The position numbers and the translations under genes were made by a program. The notes below the pieces were generated by a model that was not told the DNA's origin, ran no database searches, and was given only the letters and a program-made list of their open reading frames with translations. A stretch of DNA of 64,000 nucleotides from assembly GCF_964204865.1 (NCBI RefSeq), contig NC_135260.1, positions 1,798,001 to 1,862,000 of the forward strand, given 5' to 3'. This document shows positions 53,221 to 64,000 of this stretch, piece after piece. Positions within the stretch are counted from its first letter, which is position 1. Every line of letters begins with the position of its first letter. This DNA comes from Styela clava. Taxonomy: Eukaryota; Chordata; Ascidiacea; Stolidobranchia; Styelidae.

Positions 53221-53340
53221 GCCTACGACCATACCACGTTGAATACACCCGATCTCGTTCGATCTCGGAAGTTAAGCAACGTCGGGCTCGGTTAGTACTT
53301 GCATGGGTGACCGGCTGGGAATACCGGGTGCCGTAGGCTT
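53221..53340 (+). rRNA. 5S: 5S ribosomal RNA, class A
   Basis: Full length, class A, in dimer-A context. The spacer before it has TATAACATTTG and GAGGTATATC. Confidence 0.97.
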
Positions 53341-54543
53341 TTCGCTTTTATCAAAAATAAAAGGAATGCTGTCTGAACAAAACATAATTTAAAATGAATA
53401 TGTTATAAAATATTTCAGATTGTCGAGGACTGAATAATAACTAACAGGGGCGAAACGCAACTTTACGAATAGTCACTGAGACCCGTCATTGATATTTCGA
53501 ATGCGTCTTAATAGATATAGGCCTACTATATATGGCAGAATAATCGGTGCTACTATGGAGTGAGTTAGGATATGGGAAATCGAGATAAGACGACTTAATT
53601 AATCATATGACGGATCACGCCAATCGCCCGGTTATCAGTCAAGGCCAGTTATTTCATTTCGGAAGCAAGCACTTAATGGTAGCGGAAGCCGTAACTTACC
53701 TGCGGTAACATGGACTACCTTACGACGACGAAGGGTTCTGAAAACTATCCCTTAATGGAATTCGAACCGACGCAGAGTAATCAGAGGTGTGGTAACGAGC
53801 GTATATCTGACACTTAGCACGATGCGCCACACGGTTGAGCACGAGTTTTACCATAGCTTAAAATCTACCTATATCTAGTATTACATAGTGAGATCTACGT
53901 CAATTCAGTACTTTAGCGCAGGTTCAAAGCCTTCATTTTGCATCCCTAGTAGATATCTCATTAAATTTAGTTAAACCGACTGACTATTAACGTTGATACA
54001 TTTTTATTGAACCGGACTTAATCGAAAAATTAAACTCTCGCCAAGTTACGGGCGATCACCGAAGTGCCACGCGCTTGTGAGAGTTTATATATACCTTTTG
54101 ATACTGTGTGAATGCACGTAACCTAGCTTTGAGCACATATAATAGAAAACAAGCTTATAAGAAGGGCAACTTTCATATATACTGTCGAACTATCTGGGTT
54201 ATGTGCAATACAATGGGCATCCGCTTATCAAAAAGCTTTGTCAATAACACGTCAGGCCCAATAACAAACAAGCGAGTTATATCAGGGACTCGATGCTTGC
54301 GTTAAGCCATACACCAGAGATAAAATACCTATGAGGAAAAACATGCAATCAATAAATTAACGCATGTAATCAATAATAACAAAATTTGACACTGGTAGAA
54401 AATGTCGGCGGTAAGCCACTGAGCGAAACAGCGACTGCCTGAGTTTCATTGTTTGTGACTCTACAAACGAAACAGTTGCGCTTCGATTCTCTCTCATTAG
54501 GCGTTGCCTAAATATAAATAACCGAATATGTCTCGTCGATATC

Positions 54544-54663
54544 GCCTACGACCATACCACGTTGAATACACCCGATCTCGTTCGATCTCGGAAGTTAGGC
54601 AACGTCGGGCTCCGTTAGTACTTGCATGGGTGAACGGCTGGGAATACCGGGTGCCGTAGGCTT
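54544..54663 (+). rRNA. 5S: 5S ribosomal RNA, class B with C91A
   Basis: A55G and G70C plus C91A (GGTGAACGGC), a core box C position. This is the third class B copy with a private change in or beside box C, so it may be inactive. Confidence 0.9.
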
Positions 54664-55872
54664 TTCGCTTTTATCAAAAATAAAAGAAATGCTGTCTTAA
54701 CAAAACATAATTTAAAATGAATATGTTATAAAATATTTCAGATTGTCGAGGACTGAATAATAACTAACAGGGGCGAAACGCAACTTTACGAATAGTCACT
54801 GAGACCCGTCATCGATATTTCGAATGCGTCCTAATATATATAGGCCTACTATATATGGCAGAATAATCGGTGCTACTATGGAGTGAGTTAGGATATGAGA
54901 AATCGAGATAAAACGACTTAATTAATCATATGACGGATCACGCCAATCGCCCGGTTATCAGTCAAGGCCAGTTATTTCATTTCGGAAGCAAGCACTTAAT
55001 GGTATCGGAAGCCGTAACTTACCTGCGGTAACATGGACTACCTTACGACGACGAAGGGTTCTGAAGATTATCCCTTAATGGAATTCGAACCCACGCAGAG
55101 TAATCAGAGGTGTGGTAACGAGCGTATATCTGACACTTAGCACGATGCGCCAAACGGTTGAGCACGAGTTTTACCATAGCTTGAAATCTACCTATATCTA
55201 GTATTACATAGTGAGATCTACGTCAATTCAGTACTTTAGCGCAGGTTCAAAGCCTTCATTTTGCATCCCTAGTAGATATCTCATTAAATTTAGTTAAACT
55301 GACTGACAATTAACGTTGATACATTTTTATTGAACCGGACTTAATCGAAAAATTAAACTCTCGCCAAGTTACGGGCGATCACCGAAGTGCCACGCGCTTG
55401 TGAGAGTTTATATATAACTTTTGATACTGTGTGAGTGCACGTAACCTAGCTTTGAGCACATATAATAAAAAACAGGCTTATAAGAAGGGCAACTTTCATA
55501 TATAGCCTACTGTCGAACTATCTGGGTTATGTGCAATACAATGGGCATCCGCTTATCAAAAAGCTTTGTCAATAACACATCAGGCCTCAATAACAAACAA
55601 GCGAGGTATATCAGCGACTCGATGCTTGCGTTAAGCCATACACCAGTGATAAAATACCTATGAGGAAAAACATGCAATCAATAAATTAACGCATGTAATC
55701 AATAATAACAAAATTTGACACTGGTAGAAAATGTCGGCGGTAAGCCACTGAGCGAAACAGCGACTGCCTGAGTTTCATTGTTTGTGACTCTACAAACGAA
55801 ACAGTTGAGCTTCGCTTCTCTCTCATTAGGCGTTGCCTAAATATAAATAACCGAATATGTCTCGTCGATATC

Positions 55873-55992
55873 GCCTACGACCATACCACGTTGAATACAC
55901 CCGATCTCGTTCGATCTCGGAAGTTAAGCAACGTCGGGCTCGGTTAGTACTTGCATGGGTGACCGGCTGGGAATACCGGGTGCCGTAGGCTT
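55873..55992 (+). rRNA. 5S: 5S ribosomal RNA, class A
   Basis: Full length, class A; duplicate of the copy 2,652 bp upstream. Confidence 0.97.
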
Positions 55993-57196
55993 TTCGCTTT
56001 TATCAAAAATAAAAGGAATGCTGTCTGAACAAAACATAATTTAAAATGAATATGTTATAAAATATTTCAGATTGTCGAGGACTGAATAATAACTAACAGG
56101 GGCGAAACGCAACTTTACGAATAGTCACTGAGACCCGTCATTGATATTTCGAATGCGTCTTAATAGATATAGGCCTACTATATATGGCAGAATAATCGGT
56201 GCTACTATGGAGTGAGTTAGGATATGGGAAATCGAGATAAGACGACTTAATTAATCATATGACGGATCACGCCAATCGCCCGGTTATCAGTCAAGGCCAG
56301 TTATTTCATTTCGGAAGCAAGCACTTAATGGTAGCGGAAGCCGTAACTTACCTGCGGTAACATGGACTACCTTACGACGACGAAGGGTTCTGAAAACTAT
56401 CCCTTAATGGAATTCGAACCGACGCAGAGTAATCAGAGGTGTGGTAACGAGCGTATATCTGACACTTAGCACGATGCGCCACACGGTTGAGCACGAGTTT
56501 TACCATAGCTTAAAATCTACCTATATCTAGTATTACATAGTGAGATCTACGTCAATTCAGTACTTTAGCGCAGGTTCAAAGCCTTCATTTTGCATCCCTA
56601 GTAGATATCTCATTAAATTTAGTTAAACCGACTGACTATTAACGTTGATACATTTTTATTGAACCGGACTTAATCGAAAAATTAAACTCTCGCCAAGTTA
56701 CGGGCGATCACCGAAGTGCCACGCGCTTGTGAGAGTTTATATATACCTTTTGATACTGTGTGAATGCACGTAACCTAGCTTTGAGCACATATAATAGAAA
56801 ACAAGCTTATAAGAAGGGCAACTTTCATATATACTGTCGAACTATCTGGGTTATGTGCAATACAATGGGCATCCGCTTATCAAAAAGCTTTGTCAATAAC
56901 ACGTCAGGCCTCAATAACAAACAAGCGAGTTATATCAGCGACTCGATGCTTGCGTTAAGCCATACACCAGAGATAAAATACCTATGAGGAAAAACATGCA
57001 ATCTATAAATTAACGCATGTAATCAATAATAACAAAATTTGACACTGGTAGAAAGTGTCGGCGGTAAGCCATCGAGCGAAACAGCGACTGCCTGAGTTTC
57101 ATTGTTTGTGACTCTACAAACGAAACAGTTGCGCTTCGCTTCTCTCTCATTAGGCGTTGCCTAAATATAAATAACCGAATATGTCTCGTCGATATC

Positions 57197-57316
57197 GCCT
57201 ACGACCATACCACGTTGAATACACCCGATCTCGTTCGATCTCGGAAGTTAAGCAACGTCGGGCTCGGTTAGTACTTGCATGGGTGACCGGCTGGGAATAC
57301 CGGGTGCCGTAGGCTT
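57197..57316 (+). rRNA. 5S: 5S ribosomal RNA, class A
   Basis: Full length, class A; first unit of the 3,967-bp trimer. The spacer after it carries the 11-bp loss in the tRNA-like head. Confidence 0.97.
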
Positions 57317-57751
57317 TTCGCTTTTATCAAAAATAAAAGGAATGCTGTCTGAACAAAACATAATTTAAAATGAATATGTTATAAAATATTTCAGATTGTC
57401 GAGGACTGAATAATAAATAACTAACAGGGGCGAAACGCAACTTTACGAATAGTCACTGAGACCCGTCATCGATATTTCGAATGCGTCTTAATAGATATAG
57501 GCCTACTATATATGGCAGAATAATCGGTGCTACTATGGAGTGAGTTAGGATATGAGAAATCGAGATAAGACGACTTAATTAGTCATATGACGGATCACGC
57601 CAATCGCCCGGTTATCAGTCAAAGCCAGTTATTTCATTTCGGAAGCAAGCACTTAATGGTAGCGGAAGCCGTAACTTACCTGCGGTAACATTGACTACCT
57701 TACGACGACGAAGGGTTCTGAAAACTATCCCTTAATGGAATTCGAACCCAC

Positions 57752-57829
57752 GCAGAGTAATCAGAGGTGTGGTAACGAGCGTATATCTGACTGCGCCACA
57801 CGGTTGAGCACGAGTTTTACCATAGCTTG
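57752..57829 (-). pseudogene. tRNA-like head with 11-bp loss in box A
   Basis: At the junction near 57791/57792 the plus strand runs TCTGACTGCGCC, whereas other units have ACTTAGCACGA between GAC and TGCG. The missing 11 bp take out the distal half of the box A-like block; box B is intact. The same loss recurs 3,967 bp downstream. Outer limits are approximate. Confidence 0.5.
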
Positions 57830-58513
57830 AAATCTACCTATATCTAGTATTACATAGTGAGATCTACGTCAAATCAGTACTTTAGCGCAGGTTCAAAGCC
57901 TTCATTTTGCATCCCTAGTAGATATCTCATTAAATTTAGTTAGACTGACTGACTATTAACGTTGATACATTTTTATTGAACCGGACTTAATCGAAAAATT
58001 AAACTCTCGCCAAGTTCCGGGCGATCACCGAAGTGCCACGCGCTTGTGAGAGTTTATATATAACTTTTGATACTGTGTGAGTGCACGTAACCTAGCTTTG
58101 AGCACATATAATAAAAAACAAGCTTAAAAGAAGGGCAACTTTCATATATACTGTCGAACTATCTGGGTTATGTGCAATACAATGGGCATCCGCTTATCAA
58201 AAAGCTTTGTCAATAACACGTCAGGCCTCAATAACAAACAAGCGAGTTATATCAGCGACTCGATGCTTGCGTTAAGCCATACACCAGAGATAAAATACCT
58301 ATGAGGAAAAACATGCAATCAATAAATTAACGCATGTAATCAATAATAACAAAATTTGACACTGGTAGAAAATGTCGGCGGTAAGCCACTGAGCGAAACA
58401 GCGACTGCCTGAGTTTCATTGTTTGTGACTCTACAAACGAAACAGTTGCGCTTCGCTTCTCTCTCATTAGGCGTTGCCTAAATATAAATAACCGAATATG
58501 TCTCGTCGATATC

Positions 58514-58633
58514 GCCTACGACCATTCCACGTTGAATACACCCGATCTCGTTCGATCTCGGAAGTTAAGCAACGTCGGGCTCGGTTAGTACTTGCATGGG
58601 TGACCGGCTGGGAATACCGGGTGCCGTAGGCTT
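58514..58633 (+). rRNA. 5S: 5S ribosomal RNA, class A with A13T
   Basis: Full length with A13T (ACCATTCCAC) in loop A. The copy 3,967 bp downstream lacks this change, so it postdates the trimer duplication. Confidence 0.95.
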
Positions 58634-59839
58634 TTCGCTTTTATCAAAAATAAAAGGAATGCTGTCTGAACAAAACATAATTTAAAATGAATATGTTATA
58701 AAATATTTCAGATTGTCGAGGACTAAATAATAACTAACAGGGGCGAAACGCAACTTTACGAATAGTCACTGAGACCCGTCATCGATATTTCGAATGCGTC
58801 TTAATAGGTATAGGCCTGCTATATATGGCAGAATAATCGGTGCTACTATGGAGTGAGTTAGGATATGGGAAATCGAGATAAGACGACTTAATTAATCATA
58901 TGACGGATCACGGCCAATCGCCCGGTTATCAGTCAAGGCCAGTTATTTCATTTCGGAAGCAAGCACTTAATGGTAGCGGAAGCCGTAACTTACCTGCGGT
59001 AACATGGACTACCTTACGACGACGAAGGTTTTCTGAAAACTATCCCTTAATGGAATTCGAACCCACGCAGAGTAATCAGAGGTGTGGTAACGAGCGTATA
59101 TCTGACACTTAGCACGATGCGCCACACGGTTGAGCACGAGTTTTACCATAGCTTGAAATCTACCTATATCTAGTATTACATAGTGAGATCTACGTCAATT
59201 CAGTACTTTAGCGCAGGTTCAAAGCCTTCATTTTGCATCCCTAGTAGATATCTCATTAAATTTAGTTAGACTGACTGACTATTAACGTTGATACATTTTT
59301 ATTGAACCGGACTTAATCGAAAAATTAAACTCTCGCCAAGTTACGGGCGATCACCGAAGTGCCACGCGCTTGTGAGAGTTTATATATAACTTTTGATACT
59401 GTGTGAGTGCACGTAACCTAGCTTTGAGCACATATAATAAAAAACAAGCTTATAAGAAGGGCAACTTTCATATATACTGTCGAACTATCTGGGTTATGTG
59501 CAATACAATGGGCATCCGCTTATCAAAAAGCTTTGTCAATAACACGTCAGGCCTCAATAACAAACAAGCGAGTTATATCAGCGACTCGATGCTTGCGTTA
59601 AGCCATACACCAGAGATAAAATACCTATGAGGAAAAACATGCAATCAATAAATTAACGCATGTAATCAATAATAACAAAATTTGACACTGGTAGAAAATG
59701 TCGGCGGTAAGCCACTGAGCGAAACAGCGACTGCCTGAGTTTCATTGTTTGTGACTCTACAAACGAAACAGTTGCGCTTCGCTTCCCTCTCATTAGGCGT
59801 TGCCTAAATATAAATAACCGAATATGTCTCGTCTATATC

Positions 59840-59959
59840 GCCTACGACCATACCACGTTGAATACACCCGATCTCGTTCGATCTCGGAAGTTAAGCAACG
59901 TCGGGCTCGGTTAGTACTTGCATGGGTGACCGGCTGGGAATACCGGGTGCCGTAGGCTT
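59840..59959 (+). rRNA. 5S: 5S ribosomal RNA, class A
   Basis: Full length, class A. The CGATATCG palindrome that overlaps the 5S start in other units is broken here (CTATATCG). Confidence 0.97.
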
Positions 59960-61163
59960 TTCGCTTTTATCAAAAATAAAAGGAATGCTGTCTGAACAAA
60001 ACATAATTTAAAATGAATATGTTATAAAATATTTCAGATTGTCGAGGACTGAATAATAACTAACAGGGGCGAAACGCAACTTTACGAATAGTCACTGAGA
60101 CCCGTCATTGATATTTCGAATGCGTCTTAATTGATATAGGCCTACTATATATGGCAGAATAATCGGTGCTACTATGGAGTGAGTTAGGATATGGGAAATC
60201 GAGATAAGACGACTTAATTAATCATATGACGGATCACGCCAATCGCCCGGTTATCAGTCAAGGCCAGTTATTTCATTTCGGAAGCAAGCACTTAATGGTA
60301 GCGGAAGCCGTAACTTACCTGCGGTAACATGGACTACCTTACGACGACGAAGGGTTCTGAAAACTATCCCTTAATGGAATTCGAACCGACGCAGAGTAAT
60401 CAGAGGTGTGGTAACGAGCGTATATCTGACACTTAGCACGATGCGCCACACGGTTGAGCACGAGTTTTACCATAGCTTAAAATCTACCTATATCTAGTAT
60501 TACATAGTGAGATCTACGTCAATTCAGTACTTTAGCGCAGGTTCAAAGCCTTCATTTTGCATCCCTAGTAGATATCTCATTAAATTTAGTTAAACCGACT
60601 GACTATTAACGTTGATACATTTTTATTGAACCGGACTTAATCGAAAAATTAAACTCTCGCCAAGTTACGGGCGATCACCGAAGTGCCACGCGCTTGTGAG
60701 AGTTTATATATACCTTTTGATACTGTGTGAATGCACGTAACCTAGCTTTGAGCACATATAATAGAAAACAAGCTTATAAGAAGGGCAACTTTCATATATA
60801 CTGTCGAACTATCTGGGTTATGTGCAATACAATGGGCATCCGCTTATCAAAAAGCTTTGTCAATAACACGTCAGGCCTCAATAACAAACAAGCGAGTTAT
60901 ATCAGCGACTCGATGCTTGCGTTAAGCCATACACCAGAGATAAAATACCTATGAGGAAAAACATGCAATCTATAAATTAACGCATGTAATCAATAATAAC
61001 AAAATTTGACACTGGTAGAAAGTGTCGGCGGTAAGCCATCGAGCGAAACAGCGACTGCCTGAGTTTCATTGTTTGTGACTCTACAAACGAAACAGTTGCG
61101 CTTCGCTTCTCTCTCATTAGGCGTTGCCTAAATATAAATAACCGAATATGTCTCGTCGATATC

Positions 61164-61283
61164 GCCTACGACCATACCACGTTGAATACACCCGATCTCG
61201 TTCGATCTCGGAAGTTAAGCAACGTCGGGCTCGGTTAGTACTTGCATGGGTGACCGGCTGGGAATACCGGGTGCCGTAGGCTT
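61164..61283 (+). rRNA. 5S: 5S ribosomal RNA, class A
   Basis: Full length, class A; counterpart of the copy at 57197. Confidence 0.97.
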
Positions 61284-61718
61284 TTCGCTTTTATCAAAAA
61301 TAAAAGGAATGCTGTCTGAACAAAACATAATTTAAAATGAATATGTTATAAAATATTTCAGATTGTCGAGGACTGAATAATAAATAACTAACAGGGGCGA
61401 AACGCAACTTTACGAATAGTGACTGAGACCCGTCATCGATATTTCGAATGCGTCTTAATAGATATAGGCCTACTATATATGGCAGAATAATCGGTGCTAC
61501 TATGGAGTGAGTTAGGATATGAGAAATCGAGATAAGACGACTTAATTAGTCATATGACGGATCACGCCAATCGCCCGGTTATCAGTCAAAGCCAGTTATT
61601 TCATTTCGGAAGCAAGCACTTAATGGTAGCGGAAGCCGTAACTTACCTGCGGTAACATTGACTACCTTACGACGACGAAGGGTTCTGAAAACTATCCCTT
61701 AATGGAATTCGAACCCAC

Positions 61719-61796
61719 GCAGAGTAATCAGAGGTGTGGTAACGAGCGTATATCTGACTGCGCCACACGGTTGAGCACGAGTTTTACCATAGCTTG
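61719..61796 (-). pseudogene. tRNA-like head with the same 11-bp box A loss (second copy)
   Basis: The junction is near 61758/61759 and is the same as that in the unit 3,967 bp upstream, so both come from one duplication of a three-unit block. Outer limits are approximate. Confidence 0.5.
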
Positions 61797-62480
61797 AAAT
61801 CTACCTATATCTAGTATTACATAGTGAGATCTACGTCAAATCAGTACTTTAGCGCAGGTTCAAAGCCTTCATTTTGCATCCCTAGTAGATATCTCATTAA
61901 ATTTAGTTAGACTGACTGACTATTAACGTTGATACATTTTTATTGAACCGGACTTAATCGAAAAATTAAACTCTCGCCAAGTTCCGGGCGATCACCGAAG
62001 TGCCACGCGCTTGTGAGAGTTTATATATAACTTTTGATACTGTGTGAGTGCACGTAACCTAGCTTTGAGCACATATAATAAAAAACAAGCTTAAAAGAAG
62101 GGCAACTTTCATATATACTGTCGAACTATCTGGGTTATGTGCAATACAATGGGCATCCGCTTATCAAAAAGCTTTGTCAATAACACGTCAGGCCTCAATA
62201 ACAAACAAGCGAGTTATATCAGCGACTCGATGCTTGCGTTAAGCCATACACCAGAGATAAAATACCTATGAGGAAAAACATGCAATCAATAAATTAACGC
62301 ATGTAATCAATAATAACAAAATTTGACACTGGTAGAAAATGTCGGCGGTAAGCCACTGAGCGAAACAGCGACTGCCTGAGTTTCATTGTTTGTGACTCTA
62401 CAAACGAAACAGTTGCGCTTCGCTTCTCTCTCATTAGGCGTTGCCTAAATATAAATAACCGAATATGTCTCGTCGATATC

Positions 62481-62600
62481 GCCTACGACCATACCACGTT
62501 GAATACACCCGATCTCGTTCGATCTCGGAAGTTAAGCAACGTCGGGCTCGGTTAGTACTTGCATGGGTGACCGGCTGGGAATACCGGGTGCCGTAGGCTT
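62481..62600 (+). rRNA. 5S: 5S ribosomal RNA, class A
   Basis: Full length, class A; counterpart of the copy at 58514 without A13T. Confidence 0.97.
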
Positions 62601-63806
62601 TTCGCTTTTATCAAAAATAAAAGGAATGCTGTCTGAACAAAACATAATTTAAAATGAATATGTTATAAAATATTTCAGATTGTCGAGGACTAAATAATAA
62701 CTAACAGGGGCGAAACGCAACTTTACGAATAGTCACTGAGACCCGTCATCGATATTTCGAATGCGTCTTAATAGGTATAGGCCTGCTATATATGGCAGAA
62801 TAATCGGTGCTACTATGGAGTGAGTTAGGATATGGGAAATCGAGATAAGACGACTTAATTAATCATATGACGGATCACGGCCAATCGCCCGGTTATCAGT
62901 CAAGGCCAGTTATTTCATTTCGGAAGCAAGCACTTAATGGTAGCGGAAGCCGTAACTTACCTGCGGTAACATGGACTACCTTACGACGACGAAGGTTTTC
63001 TGAAAACTATCCCTTAATGGAATTCGAACCCACGCAGAGTAATCAGAGGTGTGGTAACGAGCGTATATCTGACACTTAGCACGATGCGCCACACGGTTGA
63101 GCACGAGTTTTACCATAGCTTGAAATCTACCTATATCTAGTATTACATAGTGAGATCTACGTCAATTCAGTACTTTAGCGCAGGTTCAAAGCCTTCATTT
63201 TGCATCCCTAGTAGATATCTCATTAAATTTAGTTAGACTGACTGACTATTAACGTTGATACATTTTTATTGAACCGGACTTAATCGAAAAATTAAACTCT
63301 CGCCAAGTTACGGGCGATCACCGAAGTGCCACGCGCTTGTGAGAGTTTATATATAACTTTTGATACTGTGTGAGTGCACGTAACCTAGCTTTGAGCACAT
63401 ATAATAAAAAACAAGCTTATAAGAAGGGCAACTTTCATATATACTGTCGAACTATCTGGGTTATGTGCAATACAATGGGCATCCGCTTATCAAAAAGCTT
63501 TGTCAATAACACGTCAGGCCTCAATAACAAACAAGCGAGTTATATCAGCGACTCGATGCTTGCGTTAAGCCATACACCAGAGATAAAATACCTATGAGGA
63601 AAAACATGCAATCAATAAATTAACGCATGTAATCAATAATAACAAAATTTGACACTGGTAGAAAATGTCGGCGGTAAGCCACTGAGCGAAACAGCGACTG
63701 CCTGAGTTTCATTGTTTGTGACTCTACAAACGAAACAGTTGCGCTTCGCTTCTCTCTCATTAGGCGTTGCCTAAATATAAATAACCGAATATGTCTCGTC
63801 GATATC

Positions 63807-63926
63807 GCCTACGACCATACCACGTTGAATACACCCGATCTCGTTCGATCTCGGAAGTTAAGCAACGTCGGGCTCGGTTAGTACTTGCATGGGTGACCGG
63901 CTGGGAATACCGGGTGCCGTAGGCTT
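63807..63926 (+). rRNA. 5S: 5S ribosomal RNA, class A
   Basis: Full length, class A; last copy in the window, which ends 74 bp into its spacer. Confidence 0.97.
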
Positions 63927-64000
63927 TTCGCTTTTATCAAAAATAAAAGGAATGCTGTCTGAACAAAACATAATTTAAAATGAATATGTTATAAAATATT

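Larger units (their letters stand above)
51320..56630. repeat. Higher-order repeat: two B/A dimers of 2,652 bp
   Basis: Copies at 51892 and 53221 correspond to 54544 and 55873. Both share CGTCCTAATATAT, GAGGTATATC and, in the A-unit 3' spacer, AGCTTAAAATC. Edges are approximate. Confidence 0.85.
1..64000 (+). repeat. Tandem 5S rDNA array, about 48 units of ~1,326 bp
   Basis: The same unit recurs from the first to the last base, with 5S start-to-start distances between 1,314 and 1,330 bp except for one 2,346-bp interval that spans a deleted unit. All 5S genes point the same way. Units differ by scattered substitutions and small indels that recur in blocks. The window opens and closes inside spacer, so neither array edge is present. 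Tandem 5S arrays separate from the 45S rDNA are common in animals and plants; they are transcribed by RNA polymerase III and homogenised by unequal exchange and gene conversion. No stretch of unique sequence interrupts the array. Confidence 0.98.
57197..64000. repeat. Higher-order repeat: trimers of 3,967 bp, second cut by window end
   Basis: 5S copies at 57197, 58514 and 59840 correspond to 61164, 62481 and 63807. Shared marks include the 11-bp loss in the tRNA-like head, TCAAAGCCAG and GTTCCGGGCG. The second trimer runs off the window. Confidence 0.88.

Noticed and set aside
1-64000. CRISPR array or bacterial repeat
   Set aside because: The repeat unit is about 1.3 kb, contains a eukaryotic-type 5S gene with Pol III signals, and has no short repeat-spacer pattern.
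1-64000. A hidden non-repeat insert (gene, transposon or virus) within the array
   Set aside because: Every interval between 5S copies has the expected length and content except the unit near 49,536, which is shortened, not enlarged.

Overview
The window is one uninterrupted tandem array of eukaryotic 5S ribosomal RNA genes. I find no protein-coding gene, no other intact RNA gene and no unique sequence. A unit of about 1,326 bp (a 120-nt 5S gene on the + strand plus about 1.2 kb of spacer) repeats head to tail about 48 times. Both window edges lie inside the repeat, so the array continues on either side. The 5S sequence aligns without gaps to the 120-nt animal 5S numbering and has the internal Pol III promoter blocks, a TATA-like box near -31 and a T-run terminator. 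It looks like an invertebrate animal. A lophotrochozoan such as a mollusc is a guess; the species cannot be told from this sequence.

There are 48 recognisable 5S copies and one relic. By position in the 5S: class A (A55, G70; 26 copies) is closest to other animal 5S genes; class B (A55G and G70C; 7 copies) and class C (A55G only; 10 copies) carry changes in the internal promoter; five copies lack 10 nt inside the gene and are probable pseudogenes. Near 49,536 a unit has lost almost all of its 5S gene and keeps only 12 nt.

Each spacer has the same layout. About 513 to 459 bp upstream of the 5S is a small foldable element closed by an exact 8-bp inverted repeat. Then come an ACATGC/GCATGT inverted repeat, a 64-nt imperfect hairpin, a 6-bp stem-loop, the TATA-like box and the 5S. 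Downstream, roughly 530 to 620 bp after the 5S start, lies a tRNA-like sequence on the opposite strand with box A- and box B-like motifs, best read as the head of an old tRNA-derived SINE or tRNA relic now amplified with the array.

The array is not uniform. Shared private variants show higher-order repeats: B/A dimers (about 2,653 bp) at 1.3-9.3 kb, trimers (3,968 bp) at 11-19 kb, a monomer duplication at 27.8-29.9 kb, A/C dimers at 32.3-37.6 kb, a monomer duplication at 39-41.6 kb, a 3,970-bp-spaced duplication at 43-49.5 kb, dimers at 51.3-56.6 kb and trimers (3,967 bp) from 57.2 kb to the end. This is what unequal crossing-over and gene conversion produce in rDNA arrays. Short open frames of 65-75 codons recur in the spacer but are not credible genes. 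I see no novel protein-based system here; the points of interest are the 5S variant classes, the broken copies, the recombination history and the foldable spacer elements.
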